Below, one piece after another: positions 31,664 through 40,208 of a stretch of 51,758 bases of DNA (the stretch's first letter is position 1; each line of letters begins with the position of its first letter). A program made the position numbers and the translations under genes. The notes under the pieces are model-generated. The model searched no databases, was not told the DNA's origin, and saw nothing but the letters and a program-made list of their open reading frames with translations. The stretch comes from Candidatus Levyibacteriota bacterium. GTDB lineage: Bacteria; Patescibacteriota; Microgenomatia; Levybacterales; UBA12049. The stretch is from NCBI GenBank assembly GCA_016199085.1, contig JACQHJ010000007.1:1-51758 (forward strand), given 5' to 3'.

Positions 31664-32715
31664 TGTCAAAAGAAAATCAAGCAGGAAATAAATCACGTTT
31701 GCAAAGATTATTTAGAAGATTTAAACCTGCAGCAAAAGCAGCAGGAACAGGTCTTTTAGCCGCAGAGATTATGGGAGCAGGCGCAGTTGCAAACGCAGCT
31801 ACACCGGATAAACAACCACAAGCAATCGTAGTAGAAGGACAAATGCCTTCTTTACAGTCTGTTGTTGTTTTCCCTGGAGAAAAATCATCCATGCAAACAC
31901 AGCCAGAAGCTAGTGCAAATTGGGTTAACCCAAGAAGAATTGAATCAGTAGAAGAAGCTGCAAAAAGATTCGGAATGGATGATTATTCAAAAAATCCAAA
32001 TAACTGGTTTTTAAATGAATGGGGAGGAGCAACTCTTAAGCCCGACCAAAATGACGTAACCCACAGAGTAAAAGCTAATAGTGCTGTTATTGAAGCTTGG
32101 ATTAGAATAAGGAAAGCTGGACCTCACCAAGCTCAAACATTAGTTGTTAATCCAAAAGATGTCGACGGAATCGACGTTAATGGAGGAACATGGTGGGATT
32201 TTGCACCTCAAGATGCACAAGATGGATGGGCACAAGTTAGAGAACAGGTTAAAGCAAAAGAAAAAATTGAACAACCTGATGTTGACGTTGTACCTGTCTG
32301 CACACCTGTAAAAGAACCAGTTAGGCCTTTTGAAACAAAAAGGATAAAGTCTAGAGTATATGCAGCAAATACATATGGAAGAGACAAATATTCTAGAGAT
32401 CCAAGAAACTGGAAACTAAACAGAGATGGTAGCGCAACGTTAAGACCAGATTCATCAGGACTCGAGCATGAAGTTACAACAGGCAAAGCAGTCTTAGATG
32501 GATGGAATGGAATAAACAGACCAGATGGGGAAATTGACGCTGCCGGCTTTGTAGCCATGCAGGTTAATGAGCTCTATGTAAGAGGAATGACTGTTTACGA
32601 ACCTGAAAACGTAATGCAAGACAGAAATCCTTTATTCAGAAAGCTTTTGAAAGATAAAATAGCTAATGAAGCAAGGACACAGCCTGGTGTATTAGTTAAT
32701 CCTTTCTGTAACTAA
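31663..32715 (+). CDS. Exported protein with a duplicated about 55-residue module
   Basis: This 350-residue protein has a Lys/Arg-rich start, then a hydrophobic stretch GTGLLAAEIMGAGAVANAA that looks like a long signal peptide. Two copies of one module follow: about 98-150 (FGMDDYSKNPNNWFLNEWGG ATLKPD ... AVIEAWIRI) and about 230-285 (YGRDKYSRDPRNWKLNRDGS ATLRPD ... AVLDGWNGI). Both share the pattern YS-x-(N/D)P-x-NW ... GATL-x-PD ... V-x-(A/G)W. I know no family for it. It is translated by coupling to the DUF11 gene and preceded by GGGGGTGAG, so the two probably act together at the cell surface. A terminator follows. Confidence 0.7.
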   Translation: MSKENQAGNKSRLQRLFRRFKPAAKAAGTGLLAAEIMGAGAVANAATPDKQPQAIVVEGQMPSLQSVVVFPGEKSSMQTQPEASANWVNPRRIESVEEAAKRFGMDDYSKNPNNWFLNEWGGATLKPDQNDVTHRVKANSAVIEAWIRIRKAGPHQAQTLVVNPKDVDGIDVNGGTWWDFAPQDAQDGWAQVREQVKAKEKIEQPDVDVVPVCTPVKEPVRPFETKRIKSRVYAANTYGRDKYSRDPRNWKLNRDGSATLRPDSSGLEHEVTTGKAVLDGWNGINRPDGEIDAAGFVAMQVNELYVRGMTVYEPENVMQDRNPLFRKLLKDKIANEARTQPGVLVNPFCN

Positions 32716-32733
32716 GGAGAACTAAGCAACTAC

Positions 32734-32770
32734 AATAACGCACATTTTGCAATATAAGTGTGCGTTATTT
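32734..32770 (+). terminator. Terminator hairpin after the surface-protein operon
   Basis: AATAACGCACA (32734-32744) pairs perfectly with TGTGCGTTATT (32759-32769) around a 14-base loop. The T run after it is short, so it may terminate partly and let some transcription reach the glycosyltransferase at 32786. Confidence 0.65.
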
Positions 32771-32785
32771 AGTAAATAGCTAAAT

Positions 32786-34117
32786 ATGAAAAAAAATATA
32801 TTTGATCAATATAACAGCGCAGATTCCCTACTAGTTATTTCTGCCTATCCCAAAAAGGGGCAAATATACAGTAAAGGGGTCTGTGCGGTGTCTTCATTTG
32901 CCAAAAATACGCTTTTGAGGCTTAAAAAGGAAAACCCAAATAGAAAGATTATCGTCTTGACCATAGAATTGGGTAAAAAAGAAAGCTATATAGAAGACGA
33001 CATCTTAGTCATCCGATGTTTTAAAAGAAACTCCGTTTTCTCATTTAAAAACCTTCTTGTCCAGGTATTGAGATTCGGAAAAGTGAAAGACATACTTATT
33101 GAGTTTGAGTTTGCTTCATTTGGAGATACATTAACTACAAGCATGGTAGCTCCTTTTGTATTGCTTTTGTCTCTTCTTAGGAAAAACATTTCCTTAGTCA
33201 TCCACCAGGTATTATTTGATATCGGAAGCCTTTCAGGCCATATTGGAGTAAAAAGCAATAATTTAAAGCTGAAAATACTTAATTTTGGCCTTAAATGGTT
33301 TTACTTTCTTTTAACTTTAAAAGCTAAACATATAGTTGTTTTAGAAGATGAATTTAAGAAAAGACTCTCATCGGTCTGTAATGCAAATAAAATTACGGTC
33401 ATCCCCCACGGAGTTGATACAAACATCAAAAAAGTTAATGGATATAAAGTCAGAGAAAAACTGAAAATTTCAAAAAATGAATTTGTAGTTTTATATTTTG
33501 GCTATTTAACCTGGTATAAGGGTGTAGATTTTCTAATCCAAAGCTTAAGAGACGTAAGAAAGATAAACGGAAAGAAAATTAGACTTCTAATAGCAGGCGG
33601 ACCAAGCTTTACCCAGGAAAAAAAGTCACATTATAAAAGGTTTGTTGCAAAAATTAACAAAATGATTAAGTCTTCCCCTAATGTTATCTCAACGGGATTT
33701 GTAGAAGAAAAAGATATAACGGGTATTTTTGAGGCATCTGATTTGACAGTTTTCCCCTACAGGACTTTTATGTCTTCTTCAGGACCGCTGTCTTTGGCTA
33801 TTTCTCACAAAAAACCCTTTATTCTCTCAAGAAACCTTTCCCATATTACCGAATCTTTAGATATTAAAAGACTTTTAAAGACTTTGAATATGAATAAAAA
33901 AGATCTTGTCTTTGATCTTAATAAGAAAAGCCTGGTTAAAACAATAACTCAGGCTACTAACCCGAAACTGTCCCAAAAAATGCTTGAATTTAGTAGAATG
34001 TTATACAGAGAAAGATCTTTTGAAAACCTTTCCCGAGCTTATAAGCAAATGTTAAATGAAAAATCTCAAAAAGAATTTGTCAACTCATACGAAGTTTCCG
34101 TCGATAACCTTTCCTAA
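32786..34117 (+). CDS. Glycosyltransferase family 4 (GT-B fold)
   Basis: This 443-residue protein has an N-terminal acceptor domain (VISAYPKKGQIYSKGVCAVSSFA). The hinge motif VIPHGVDTN is at about 205-213. The donor domain contains FVVLYFGYLTWYKGVDFLI and LLIAGGPS, and the sugar-nucleotide site is FEASDLTVFPYRTFMSSSGP LSLAISHKKPFI, the GT4 EX7E region in which the second acidic residue is not obvious. It transfers a sugar from an activated donor to a membrane glycan precursor at the cytoplasmic face. The last codons are one base from the next gene (TAA-T-ATG), so it is probably co-transcribed with the polytopic protein downstream. Substrate unknown. Confidence 0.82.
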   Translation: MKKNIFDQYNSADSLLVISAYPKKGQIYSKGVCAVSSFAKNTLLRLKKENPNRKIIVLTIELGKKESYIEDDILVIRCFKRNSVFSFKNLLVQVLRFGKVKDILIEFEFASFGDTLTTSMVAPFVLLLSLLRKNISLVIHQVLFDIGSLSGHIGVKSNNLKLKILNFGLKWFYFLLTLKAKHIVVLEDEFKKRLSSVCNANKITVIPHGVDTNIKKVNGYKVREKLKISKNEFVVLYFGYLTWYKGVDFLIQSLRDVRKINGKKIRLLIAGGPSFTQEKKSHYKRFVAKINKMIKSSPNVISTGFVEEKDITGIFEASDLTVFPYRTFMSSSGPLSLAISHKKPFILSRNLSHITESLDIKRLLKTLNMNKKDLVFDLNKKSLVKTITQATNPKLSQKMLEFSRMLYRERSFENLSRAYKQMLNEKSQKEFVNSYEVSVDNLS

Positions 34118-34118
34118 T

Positions 34119-37100
34119 ATGCTTAAAAAGCACCTCCCTTTTGTATTCCTTATCTTTACTCTTTTGGTCGTATTTATCACAAACTTTTCCCCGTCAGGTT
34201 TTTTTACAGGCTGGGATAACCTTCAAACAGAACTAAACCCGGGATTAAATATCCAAAGAGCTTTGTTTTCGGTCTGGCAAGAGTATCAGGGACTTGGAGT
34301 CTTAGCCGGAAATGCACATAGCGCAGATATTGTCAGACAAATATTTGGCTATCTTTTATCTTTTACTATCCCCATGAACTTCATAAGACAGGTTAATGTC
34401 TTTTTGATGCTTTTTATAGGCACTTTGGGAACTTATTTTTTAACAAGAAAGCTAATATTTGAAAACTTAAGTGAGGCAAAAGGAAAACTCCTTTCTTTAT
34501 TTTCAGCACTTTTTTATCTTCTAAACCTTTCGACAATTCAGACTTTTTACGTTCCTTTTGAGCCTTTTATTGCCCACTTTGGCTTCTTACCCTTATCTTT
34601 ATTTGCAACTGTTAATTATCTAAAGCAAAATACAAAACAAAGCTTGCTTATTTTGGTACTGATAAACATAGTCTCGTTCGGCCAGTTCCAGGTACCGACA
34701 ATGTTTTTTGTCTATCTTTTAATCTTATTTACGCTTCTTCTTATTTTCAATCTCAAAGAAAAGACAAAGCACGTATTCAACAAGTCTTTAAAAATACTTT
34801 TAATTACTCTTATTATCAATTCATTTTGGATATTGCCGTTTGTTTATTTTTTCTTTACCAACTCACAAGTCGCTTTAGACGCAAAAATAAACGAAATGGC
34901 AACGGATACGGTTATTGCTCAAAACAAGGCATTTGGCAATATAGAGGATGTAATTTTACTTAAAGGCTTTTGGTTTAATAACGTCGATCCTAATTTATCA
35001 GGAAACTTTACATATATGCTTACTCAATGGAGAAATCACCTCTCAAATCCGGGTGTTTTAGCCATAGGGCTTGGCCTTTTCGCCATTGTCTTAACAGGGT
35101 TTTTGTCTATATTCAAAAACCCAAAACCCTTAGTGCTCTCCCTTTTCTTGCTTTTTGTTCTTTCGATTACAATGCTTTCAATTAATACTCCGCCCTTTTC
35201 GTTTATAGATGCACTACTTCGGAAAATAGGCTTATTAAATGAAGTCTTAAGGTTCCCTTTTACCAAGTTTAGCGTTTTAGCTTCCCTTTGTTTTGCAGTT
35301 TTTTTTGGCTTGGGAATTGGAAAAATACTTGATTTACTCAAAAACAGGTTTTCCAAAACATTCCCTCTTTTTATTGCACTTTTGCTTTTTATCTTCATTT
35401 TCCCGATTTTTACAGGCAATCTTTTCTATATAAAAGAGAAGGTCAATATTCCAAGTGACTACTTTAGTGTCTTTGAATACTTTAAGGGTGAGGATCAAAA
35501 TACAAGAATTGCCAATTTTCCGCAAGCCACATTTTGGGGCTGGAGTTATTATTCCTGGGGGTACGGAGGCTCGGGGTTTTTGTGGTACGGGATAAAACAG
35601 CCGATACTAGACAGGGCTTTTGACGTTTGGAGCAAATACAATGAAAACTATTACTGGGAAAGCACAAATGCCTTATATTCAAAAGATCCAAAGGCTTTTG
35701 AAAACGTCTTAAATAAATATCAAATAGGCTTTATTATGGTTGATAAAAACATTATCTATCCCCCTTCGCCCATCTCTTTATTTACAAATGAGCTTGAAAC
35801 TCTTATTGAAGAAATCCCTTCTATTAGAAAAGATAAGACAATCGGTAATATCGACATCTATAAAGTGTCTTTAAAAGACAATCCAAAAAACTTTGTCTTT
35901 ACCGACAAAAATTTGGAGAGCGTAAATTCTTATAAGTGGCAAAATAACGATTTGGCATATAATCTTTTGGGAAACTACGTGACTAAAGACACCGATCTAG
36001 ACTACATTTATCCCTTCAGGACTCTTTTATCCGGTAAAAACCAGGAAGATAAAGAGTTTGAAATGGAAGAAGCAGTCAATGAGGTAATTGTTAAAAACTC
36101 TCTTCTTGATACTGGCACATATACCCTTAATATCCCTTCCCTTATTGAAAATGAGCACTTTATTCAGGCTCAGTTTATAACCAAAAGGGATCGAAACGGA
36201 AATCTTGTAATCGAAGCAAAAATCAATTCTCCCAAAGTCTTTTTAAACCAAAACGGGTCCCAAAAACTTCTTTACTCAAAAAGTTCAAGTATCGATGTCT
36301 TTGTCCTTTTGAAAAACTATACAAAGAGTGTTAATTTAAGCATCAACGGAGTAAAGAAATTTACAATAGATCCGAAAAATCAAAACCAAACCCTGGGAAA
36401 CACGTTTCTTTTAACAAAAGAAACAAATCTTTTAGTACTTAGCTCTTCGGATTTTACCCAGTCTTCCCAGATACAGCCTGCTACCATATCCTCTTTAGGA
36501 GAAAAAACCCAGGTTAGCGTTAATCTTAACAACAATTCCAGCATTGAAGTTAGAGTACCCAAGATAAACGACGGTTATCAAAGCTTTGAGCATAGCCCCA
36601 CTTTAAGCGATATTTCCAAAGTCTACAACTGCGATTTCTTCAGAAGTGATAATTACAAGGCTGTTTTAGATAAAATTAATGAAGACGACGGATTAATCCT
36701 TTCTTCCCAAAACTCATCTGCTTGCATTTCCTATCTCTCCCAAAACCTAATCCATGATCAGGGCTACGCTTTATTTGTCCAAAACCAAAACATTCAGGGA
36801 AGATCTTTGCATTTTTGGCTAAACAATGAGGACCAGAAATACCCTGTTATTGATACGTATCTGGATCCTAAAAACACACTCTCAAGCTTTATAGTTTCTC
36901 CCCAGGAAGAGTTTGGCAGAGCCTATTCTATGCATTTTGAAAATATTTCTTTAACAAAAGAGGGGCTGGAAAATGCTTTGGGCAAGATAAGCTTATACCC
37001 CATTCCCTACAACTTCATTACAAATCTCATCTTATCAAAAACAAGTAGTGAAACGGCAAATAAACCAAGTTTTAATGACGTATTGCACCCAAGCGACTAT

Positions 37101-37457
37101 TTCTATCTTATAAAAGACTTAAACACTTCTTCTAAAGGTACTCTTATCCTTTCGCAGGGTTTTGATAAAGGCTGGGGTGCTTATGAGATTGACAAGTCTG
37201 ATTCCAAAATAGACTCTTTTCTATCCCAAAACTTACCCTTTTTCTTTGGAAAAAAGATTAAAGACCATATTCTGGTCAACAACTGGGAAAACGGCTGGGT
37301 TATCGATGCAAAAGAAAAACAAGATAAAGATCTGGTTATTATCTTTGTTCCCCAGTATTTCCAGTTTTTGGGTTTTGGCCTCATTTTAGCCTCGGGTATA
37401 TTTCTCTCGGCTTATCTTTTTAAGGCCAAAAAAACCAAAAATGAGGCTATTAACTAA
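34119..37457 (+). CDS. Very large polytopic GT-C-like membrane protein, about 1112 aa
   Basis: I choose the ATG at 34119, one base after the upstream stop; an in-frame ATG at 34056 would overlap the GT4 gene by 62 bases. The N-terminal half has about a dozen membrane segments with FTGWDNLQTELNPGLNIQRALFSVWQEYQG in the first outside loop, as in YfhO/arabinofuranosyltransferase-like GT-C proteins; the acidic D in GWDN is the likely catalytic position. From about residue 440 a large soluble extracytoplasmic part of more than 600 residues follows. A single membrane segment and a basic tail (LFKAKKTK) close the protein. GT-C enzymes use lipid-linked sugars outside the membrane. It would act after the GT4 enzyme in making or attaching a surface glycan. 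Confidence 0.75.
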   Translation: MLKKHLPFVFLIFTLLVVFITNFSPSGFFTGWDNLQTELNPGLNIQRALFSVWQEYQGLGVLAGNAHSADIVRQIFGYLLSFTIPMNFIRQVNVFLMLFIGTLGTYFLTRKLIFENLSEAKGKLLSLFSALFYLLNLSTIQTFYVPFEPFIAHFGFLPLSLFATVNYLKQNTKQSLLILVLINIVSFGQFQVPTMFFVYLLILFTLLLIFNLKEKTKHVFNKSLKILLITLIINSFWILPFVYFFFTNSQVALDAKINEMATDTVIAQNKAFGNIEDVILLKGFWFNNVDPNLSGNFTYMLTQWRNHLSNPGVLAIGLGLFAIVLTGFLSIFKNPKPLVLSLFLLFVLSITMLSINTPPFSFIDALLRKIGLLNEVLRFPFTKFSVLASLCFAVFFGLGIGKILDLLKNRFSKTFPLFIALLLFIFIFPIFTGNLFYIKEKVNIPSDYFSVFEYFKGEDQNTRIANFPQATFWGWSYYSWGYGGSGFLWYGIKQPILDRAFDVWSKYNENYYWESTNALYSKDPKAFENVLNKYQIGFIMVDKNIIYPPSPISLFTNELETLIEEIPSIRKDKTIGNIDIYKVSLKDNPKNFVFTDKNLESVNSYKWQNNDLAYNLLGNYVTKDTDLDYIYPFRTLLSGKNQEDKEFEMEEAVNEVIVKNSLLDTGTYTLNIPSLIENEHFIQAQFITKRDRNGNLVIEAKINSPKVFLNQNGSQKLLYSKSSSIDVFVLLKNYTKSVNLSINGVKKFTIDPKNQNQTLGNTFLLTKETNLLVLSSSDFTQSSQIQPATISSLGEKTQVSVNLNNNSSIEVRVPKINDGYQSFEHSPTLSDISKVYNCDFFRSDNYKAVLDKINEDDGLILSSQNSSACISYLSQNLIHDQGYALFVQNQNIQGRSLHFWLNNEDQKYPVIDTYLDPKNTLSSFIVSPQEEFGRAYSMHFENISLTKEGLENALGKISLYPIPYNFITNLILSKTSSETANKPSFNDVLHPSDYFYLIKDLNTSSKGTLILSQGFDKGWGAYEIDKSDSKIDSFLSQNLPFFFGKKIKDHILVNNWENGWVIDAKEKQDKDLVIIFVPQYFQFLGFGLILASGIFLSAYLFKAKKTKNEAIN

Positions 37458-37489
37458 TTGCAATTTATTACGTTTTATATAGTGTAGGT

Positions 37490-37518
37490 TTGACTTTTTA
37501 GGTTGGAATTGATAGAAT
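37490..37518 (+). promoter_or_regulatory. Promoter for the GT2 gene
   Basis: TTGACT (37490-37495), 17 bases, TAGAAT (37513-37518). The leader is about 65 bases to the ATG at 37591. Confidence 0.6.
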
Positions 37519-37590
37519 AGCTTATATCTATAGGTTAATTATTCTGTCTATATTTAACCACGAATACTTAAGTTACCCCTTAAGTTTACA

Positions 37591-38349
37591 ATGAAAGAAA
37601 AACCCTTAATTACGGTAATTCTTCCTGTTAGAAACTGCGCAGAAACCCTCGCAGATTGCCTTTTTAGTCTCTTAAAACAATCTTATGAAAATCTTGAGAT
37701 TATTGCCATTGATGACTTCTCCATAGATAACTCCATGGCGATACTTAGAAGCTTTAAAAGAAAGGATAAAAGACTAAGGATATATAAAAACGTCAAATCC
37801 TACGGCCTTGCAGTGACTCTCAACAGGCTTATCAAAAAAACCAAAGGCAGCTTTATAGCTTTTATGGATCCAGCGGATATTTCAAAGTTAGAAAGACTCG
37901 CAAAGCAATACAGGTTTCTTGTCAAAAATCCCGAATTCGTAGCTGTCGGAAGCCAGTGTACTTTTATAAGCGAAACCGGTAAAAAAATCGGCAAAAGCAA
38001 CTTCCCAATGGAAAATAGCGCTATTTACCAAAATCCGCTTCACGGAATCTCAATGCAGTTTGAAACCGTTTTGATAAATAAACTTATGCTTCCAAAAGAC
38101 ATTCTAAGGTTTAATATCGGCTCAAATCCATTTATCTACAGCGATATTTTTATGAAGATAATCCCCTATGGTAAATTTGCAAATCTACCGCAAGTCTTGC
38201 ATTACCACAGAAACCATCCAAAAACATATATTTCTGAAATCAGAAGTAACATTCTTTCTCTTATTAAGCTTCTAATTAAATCAAAAGCTCTTTACGACTA
38301 TCAAGCTCCTATCCGCTCTTTTTTCACTCCCCTTATCAAATCAGCCTAA
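37591..38349 (+). CDS. Glycosyltransferase family 2 (GT-A fold)
   Basis: This 252-residue protein opens with ITVILPVRNCAETLADCLFSLLKQSYENLEIIAIDDFSIDNSM, the canonical GT2 nucleotide-binding start. The metal-binding position reads FMDPADI, so the usual DxD or DAD-D is replaced by D-P-A-D, still with two acidic residues. There is no membrane segment. The second half (FRSNPFIYSDIF-like SD region, LPQVLHYHRNHPKTY) is the acceptor part and is short for the family. It presumably adds one sugar to a surface glycan made with the neighbouring GT4 and GT-C-like proteins. It has its own promoter. Confidence 0.85.
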   Translation: MKEKPLITVILPVRNCAETLADCLFSLLKQSYENLEIIAIDDFSIDNSMAILRSFKRKDKRLRIYKNVKSYGLAVTLNRLIKKTKGSFIAFMDPADISKLERLAKQYRFLVKNPEFVAVGSQCTFISETGKKIGKSNFPMENSAIYQNPLHGISMQFETVLINKLMLPKDILRFNIGSNPFIYSDIFMKIIPYGKFANLPQVLHYHRNHPKTYISEIRSNILSLIKLLIKSKALYDYQAPIRSFFTPLIKSA

Positions 38350-38513
38350 AACTTAAAAGAAGCATTTGTTTAAGTCCCCAGTCTCAACAAAATACTTTTC
38401 CTAAAGTTATCCACATTTATTTTACAAATTTTGTTTAGCCCGTGAAATCAATCTATTTTCTCTATATAGCAACTATAAGATATGTAGTATTTTCTCTATT
38501 TTACGCTATAGGT

Positions 38514-38542
38514 TTGACACACTTGACAACGTATGCTAAAAT
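38514..38542 (+). promoter_or_regulatory. Promoter for the leaderless 48-aa gene
   Basis: TTGACA (38514-38519), 17 bases, TAAAAT (38537-38542) with TG-C before it. A second TTGACA at 38523-38528 has no partner at a good distance. The ATG at 38552 is 9 bases after the -10 box, so the mRNA should be leaderless or nearly so. Confidence 0.7.
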
Positions 38543-38551
38543 CATTTAGAC

Positions 38552-38698
38552 ATGAAATTTAACATATTTGGAGCTACGAAAGTAAAAGCGGTAAAAACGA
38601 TTTCCGATTATAAGCAGGACGTCTTGGTAAAACAAGGCCGAGAGCAATTTAAAAAATTGCTGGAAAAAGGGATTAGTATACCGGTAGTAATGCTCTAA
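38552..38698 (+). CDS. Small conserved-looking protein, 48 aa
   Basis: The start MKFNIFGATKVKAVKTISDY is followed by KQDVLVKQGREQFKKLLEKG and ISIPVVML. I recall small CPR proteins of this kind but know no function. The composition (basic, with an amphipathic KQGREQFKKLLEKG helix) suits a ribosome- or nucleic-acid-associated peptide; that is a guess. It has a strong extended -10 promoter with the ATG 9 bases behind the -10. The stop codon lies inside the stem of a hairpin (38690-38709). Part of its 3' end (TGGAAAAAGGG) is repeated 99 bases downstream. Confidence 0.6.
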   Translation: MKFNIFGATKVKAVKTISDYKQDVLVKQGREQFKKLLEKGISIPVVML

Positions 38699-38709
38699 AA
38701 AAAGAGCAT
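38690..38709 (+). repeat. Hairpin over the stop codon of the 48-aa gene, with a third copy of its arm
   Basis: ATGCTCT (38690-38696), six A, AGAGCAT (38703-38709). The same AATGCTCT arm recurs at 38752-38759, and TGGAAAAAGGG at 38661-38671 recurs at 38760-38770. These suggest a partial tandem duplication of about 99 bases. The remaining bases 38771-38920 hold a 23-codon open end (YRKVLAEKKYIVKEKDGG) without a start, perhaps a broken gene. Confidence 0.4.
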
Positions 38710-38924
38710 CGCTTTCGTTACTTGAATTGATAATTTCTTGGTACGATAAGCAATGCTCTTGGAAAAAGGGCAATTAGTCCTTTAGGCAGGAAATAAAACT
38801 AATCACCTATCGCAAAGTTTTAGCAGAAAAAAAATACATTGTCAAGGAAAAAGACGGAGGCTAAAACTAAACGATTATATTGATACAGATTGATATTTTT
38901 AGCTAAATATTTGGAAGCTAGAAT

Positions 38925-38964
38925 GGAGATACGATGATTGGGCAGGTTATCGTATCTCCTTTTT
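38925..38964 (+). terminator. Intrinsic terminator
   Basis: GGAGATACGAT (38925-38935) pairs perfectly with ATCGTATCTCC (38949-38959), followed by five T. It ends the 48-aa gene region before the next promoter. Confidence 0.85.
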
Positions 38965-39039
38965 AGTTTTACTTAATTCGCGCCAAACCCCACATCAATA
39001 ATTACTTACCTTTATAATATAAAAATTTTAATTTTGAGC

Positions 39040-39067
39040 TTGACTAAAATTTTCAGAGTGGTATTAT
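39040..39067 (+). promoter_or_regulatory. Promoter giving a leaderless DUF5678 mRNA
   Basis: TTGACT (39040-39045), 16 bases, TATTAT (39062-39067) with TG-G directly upstream. The ATG at 39074 is 6 bases after the -10 box, exactly where transcription should start. Confidence 0.7.
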
Positions 39068-39073
39068 AAGCAC

Positions 39074-39271
39074 ATGACACAAATAAAAATTGATTTTAAA
39101 AATTTACTAAGAGGATATGACAAAAAGGGATGGGTAGCAATATCTTCGGATCATAAAAAAGTAGTTTACCATGGTAAAACTCTTAAGTCTGTTATGGCAA
39201 AGTCTAAAAAAAATAAAGATAAACTTTTCTATTTTCCTTCTGGAGAAAAGTACTCTAATTTTGTTGGCTAA
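39074..39271 (+). CDS. DUF5678 family protein
   Basis: The protein has 65 residues. GWVAISSDHKKVVYHGKTLKSVMAK followed by FYFPSGEKYSNFVG matches the small DUF5678 family (W-V-A ... V-x-x-G-K-x-L-x-x-V ... P ... F-V-G). These proteins are very often encoded directly upstream of a retropepsin-like aspartyl protease, as here. The function is unknown; a substrate, inhibitor or toxin-antitoxin-like partner of the protease is possible. The TAA overlaps the next ATG (TAATG), so translation is coupled. Confidence 0.75.
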   Translation: MTQIKIDFKNLLRGYDKKGWVAISSDHKKVVYHGKTLKSVMAKSKKNKDKLFYFPSGEKYSNFVG

Positions 39272-39687
39272 TGGGACTTATATTTGATTATAGTTCTCTA
39301 CCCGGCTTAGAAAGAACTCGAGTTTTGGCTCCAATTGTTCCGATTACCTTTACCAATGGAATATATTCTTTTCCAACCTATGCGTTAGTAGATTCCGGAG
39401 CAGAAAACGCAGTAATATCTACGGTAGTAGCTGATGCCTTACATATTAATTGGTCAAACATAAAACAGGAAAAGGGATTCGGCATGGGAAGTCAATTTCT
39501 TTTTCATAGATTTAATGATTTAAAAGCAGATATAGAAAATAATGAATTTGTTATGGATGTATGCGTGGTTGAAGGTATATATGCATTTAAGTGCATACTT
39601 GGAAGAAACGATGTGTTTAAAAAGGCTGAAATTAAATTTAAAGGATATGAAAATAAATTTGAACTTATTTTTAGAAAAATGAATTAG
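39271..39687 (+). CDS. Retropepsin-like aspartyl protease
   Basis: The protein has 138 residues. The catalytic loop YALVDSGAENAVIS has Asp41-Ser-Gly-Ala, the D-(S/T)-G-A signature of retroviral-type aspartic proteases. CILGRNDVF near the end is the matching ILGR/hydrophobic-Gly motif. The length is that of a single-domain retropepsin, so it should act as a homodimer. No signal peptide is present, so it is cytoplasmic. It is coupled to DUF5678 upstream and followed 11 bases later by an antitoxin gene. Substrates are unknown. Confidence 0.82.
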   Translation: MGLIFDYSSLPGLERTRVLAPIVPITFTNGIYSFPTYALVDSGAENAVISTVVADALHINWSNIKQEKGFGMGSQFLFHRFNDLKADIENNEFVMDVCVVEGIYAFKCILGRNDVFKKAEIKFKGYENKFELIFRKMN

Positions 39688-39698
39688 TTTAAAAAATT

Positions 39699-39887
39699 AT
39701 GAAAAAGAAGTTACAACCAATTCCAAAATTTAAAAATGAGGACCAGGAAAGAGAGTTTTGGGCAATCCATGATTCTACTGATTATATTGATTGGTCTAAG
39801 GCAGAAAGAGTAATTTTCCCCAATCTTAAACCTACTAGTGAAGCTACATTCAAAAGATTGAGGAAAGAATTAAAAATAAATAACTAA
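39699..39887 (+). CDS. CopG-type antitoxin, orphan
   Basis: The protein has 62 residues. PKFKNEDQEREFWAIHDSTDYIDWSKAERVIFPNLKP is the N-terminal toxin-binding region of the CopG antitoxins of type II systems (EREFW-x-x-HD-(S/T)-x-DY). The end is short, so the ribbon-helix-helix part is reduced to TFKRLRKELK. Its usual BrnT-type toxin is missing; the gene upstream is a retropepsin. It could pair with a distant toxin, or serve this small operon. Confidence 0.72.
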   Translation: MKKKLQPIPKFKNEDQEREFWAIHDSTDYIDWSKAERVIFPNLKPTSEATFKRLRKELKINN

Positions 39888-39890
39888 GTA

Positions 39891-40208
39891 TTAATCCTGA
39901 TCGGTCCCAAGGATAACTAAAAAGTCCGCAGTTTCGGGTTTTGTCTCTCCTTCAGGAAGATCTGCTACCCTACCCCCTACTAAATCTGCAAGTTTTTGGG
40001 CAACGGTTTCATTGCCACTAAAATCAACCACCAAAGTATTTGCATAAGTATCATCAGAGGCATTGTCGCGGTCCACAACACTAAATTCTTTTGTTTTGGA
40101 GTAAAGGGCGCTCTGTACTTTAGTTGTGAGCCCTACAGTCGTTGTCCCGTTAAGTAAGATTTTATTCCCAGATCTATTCTCCCAGACTCCAAATTTTGAA
40201 AAGACCAA
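39891..40208 (-). pseudogene. LytR C-terminal domain, 5'-truncated fragment
   Basis: The frame encodes about 105 residues: NRSGNKILLNGTTTVGL, FSVVDRDNASDDTYANT and ADLPEGETKPETADFLVILG are typical of the LytR_C domain (the C-terminal domain of LytR-CpsA-Psr proteins, also found after membrane segments in other wall proteins). No membrane segment or N-terminal part precedes it; the frame opens only at about 40236 with a TTG at 40208. So it is the 3' end of a broken gene, or a soluble relic. The sequence upstream is the opposite-strand fragment at 40195-40491, suggesting a rearrangement junction near 40200. Confidence 0.6.

Noticed and set aside
34056-34118. Upstream ATG starts at 34056 and 12433
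   Set aside because: Both would overlap the preceding gene by more than 60 bases; ATGs directly after the preceding stops (34119 and 12508) are simpler.
38407-38415. Perfect DnaA box TTATCCACA as a hint of a replication origin
   Set aside because: It is a single box. No further boxes cluster around it and no dnaA, dnaN or rpmH is nearby.
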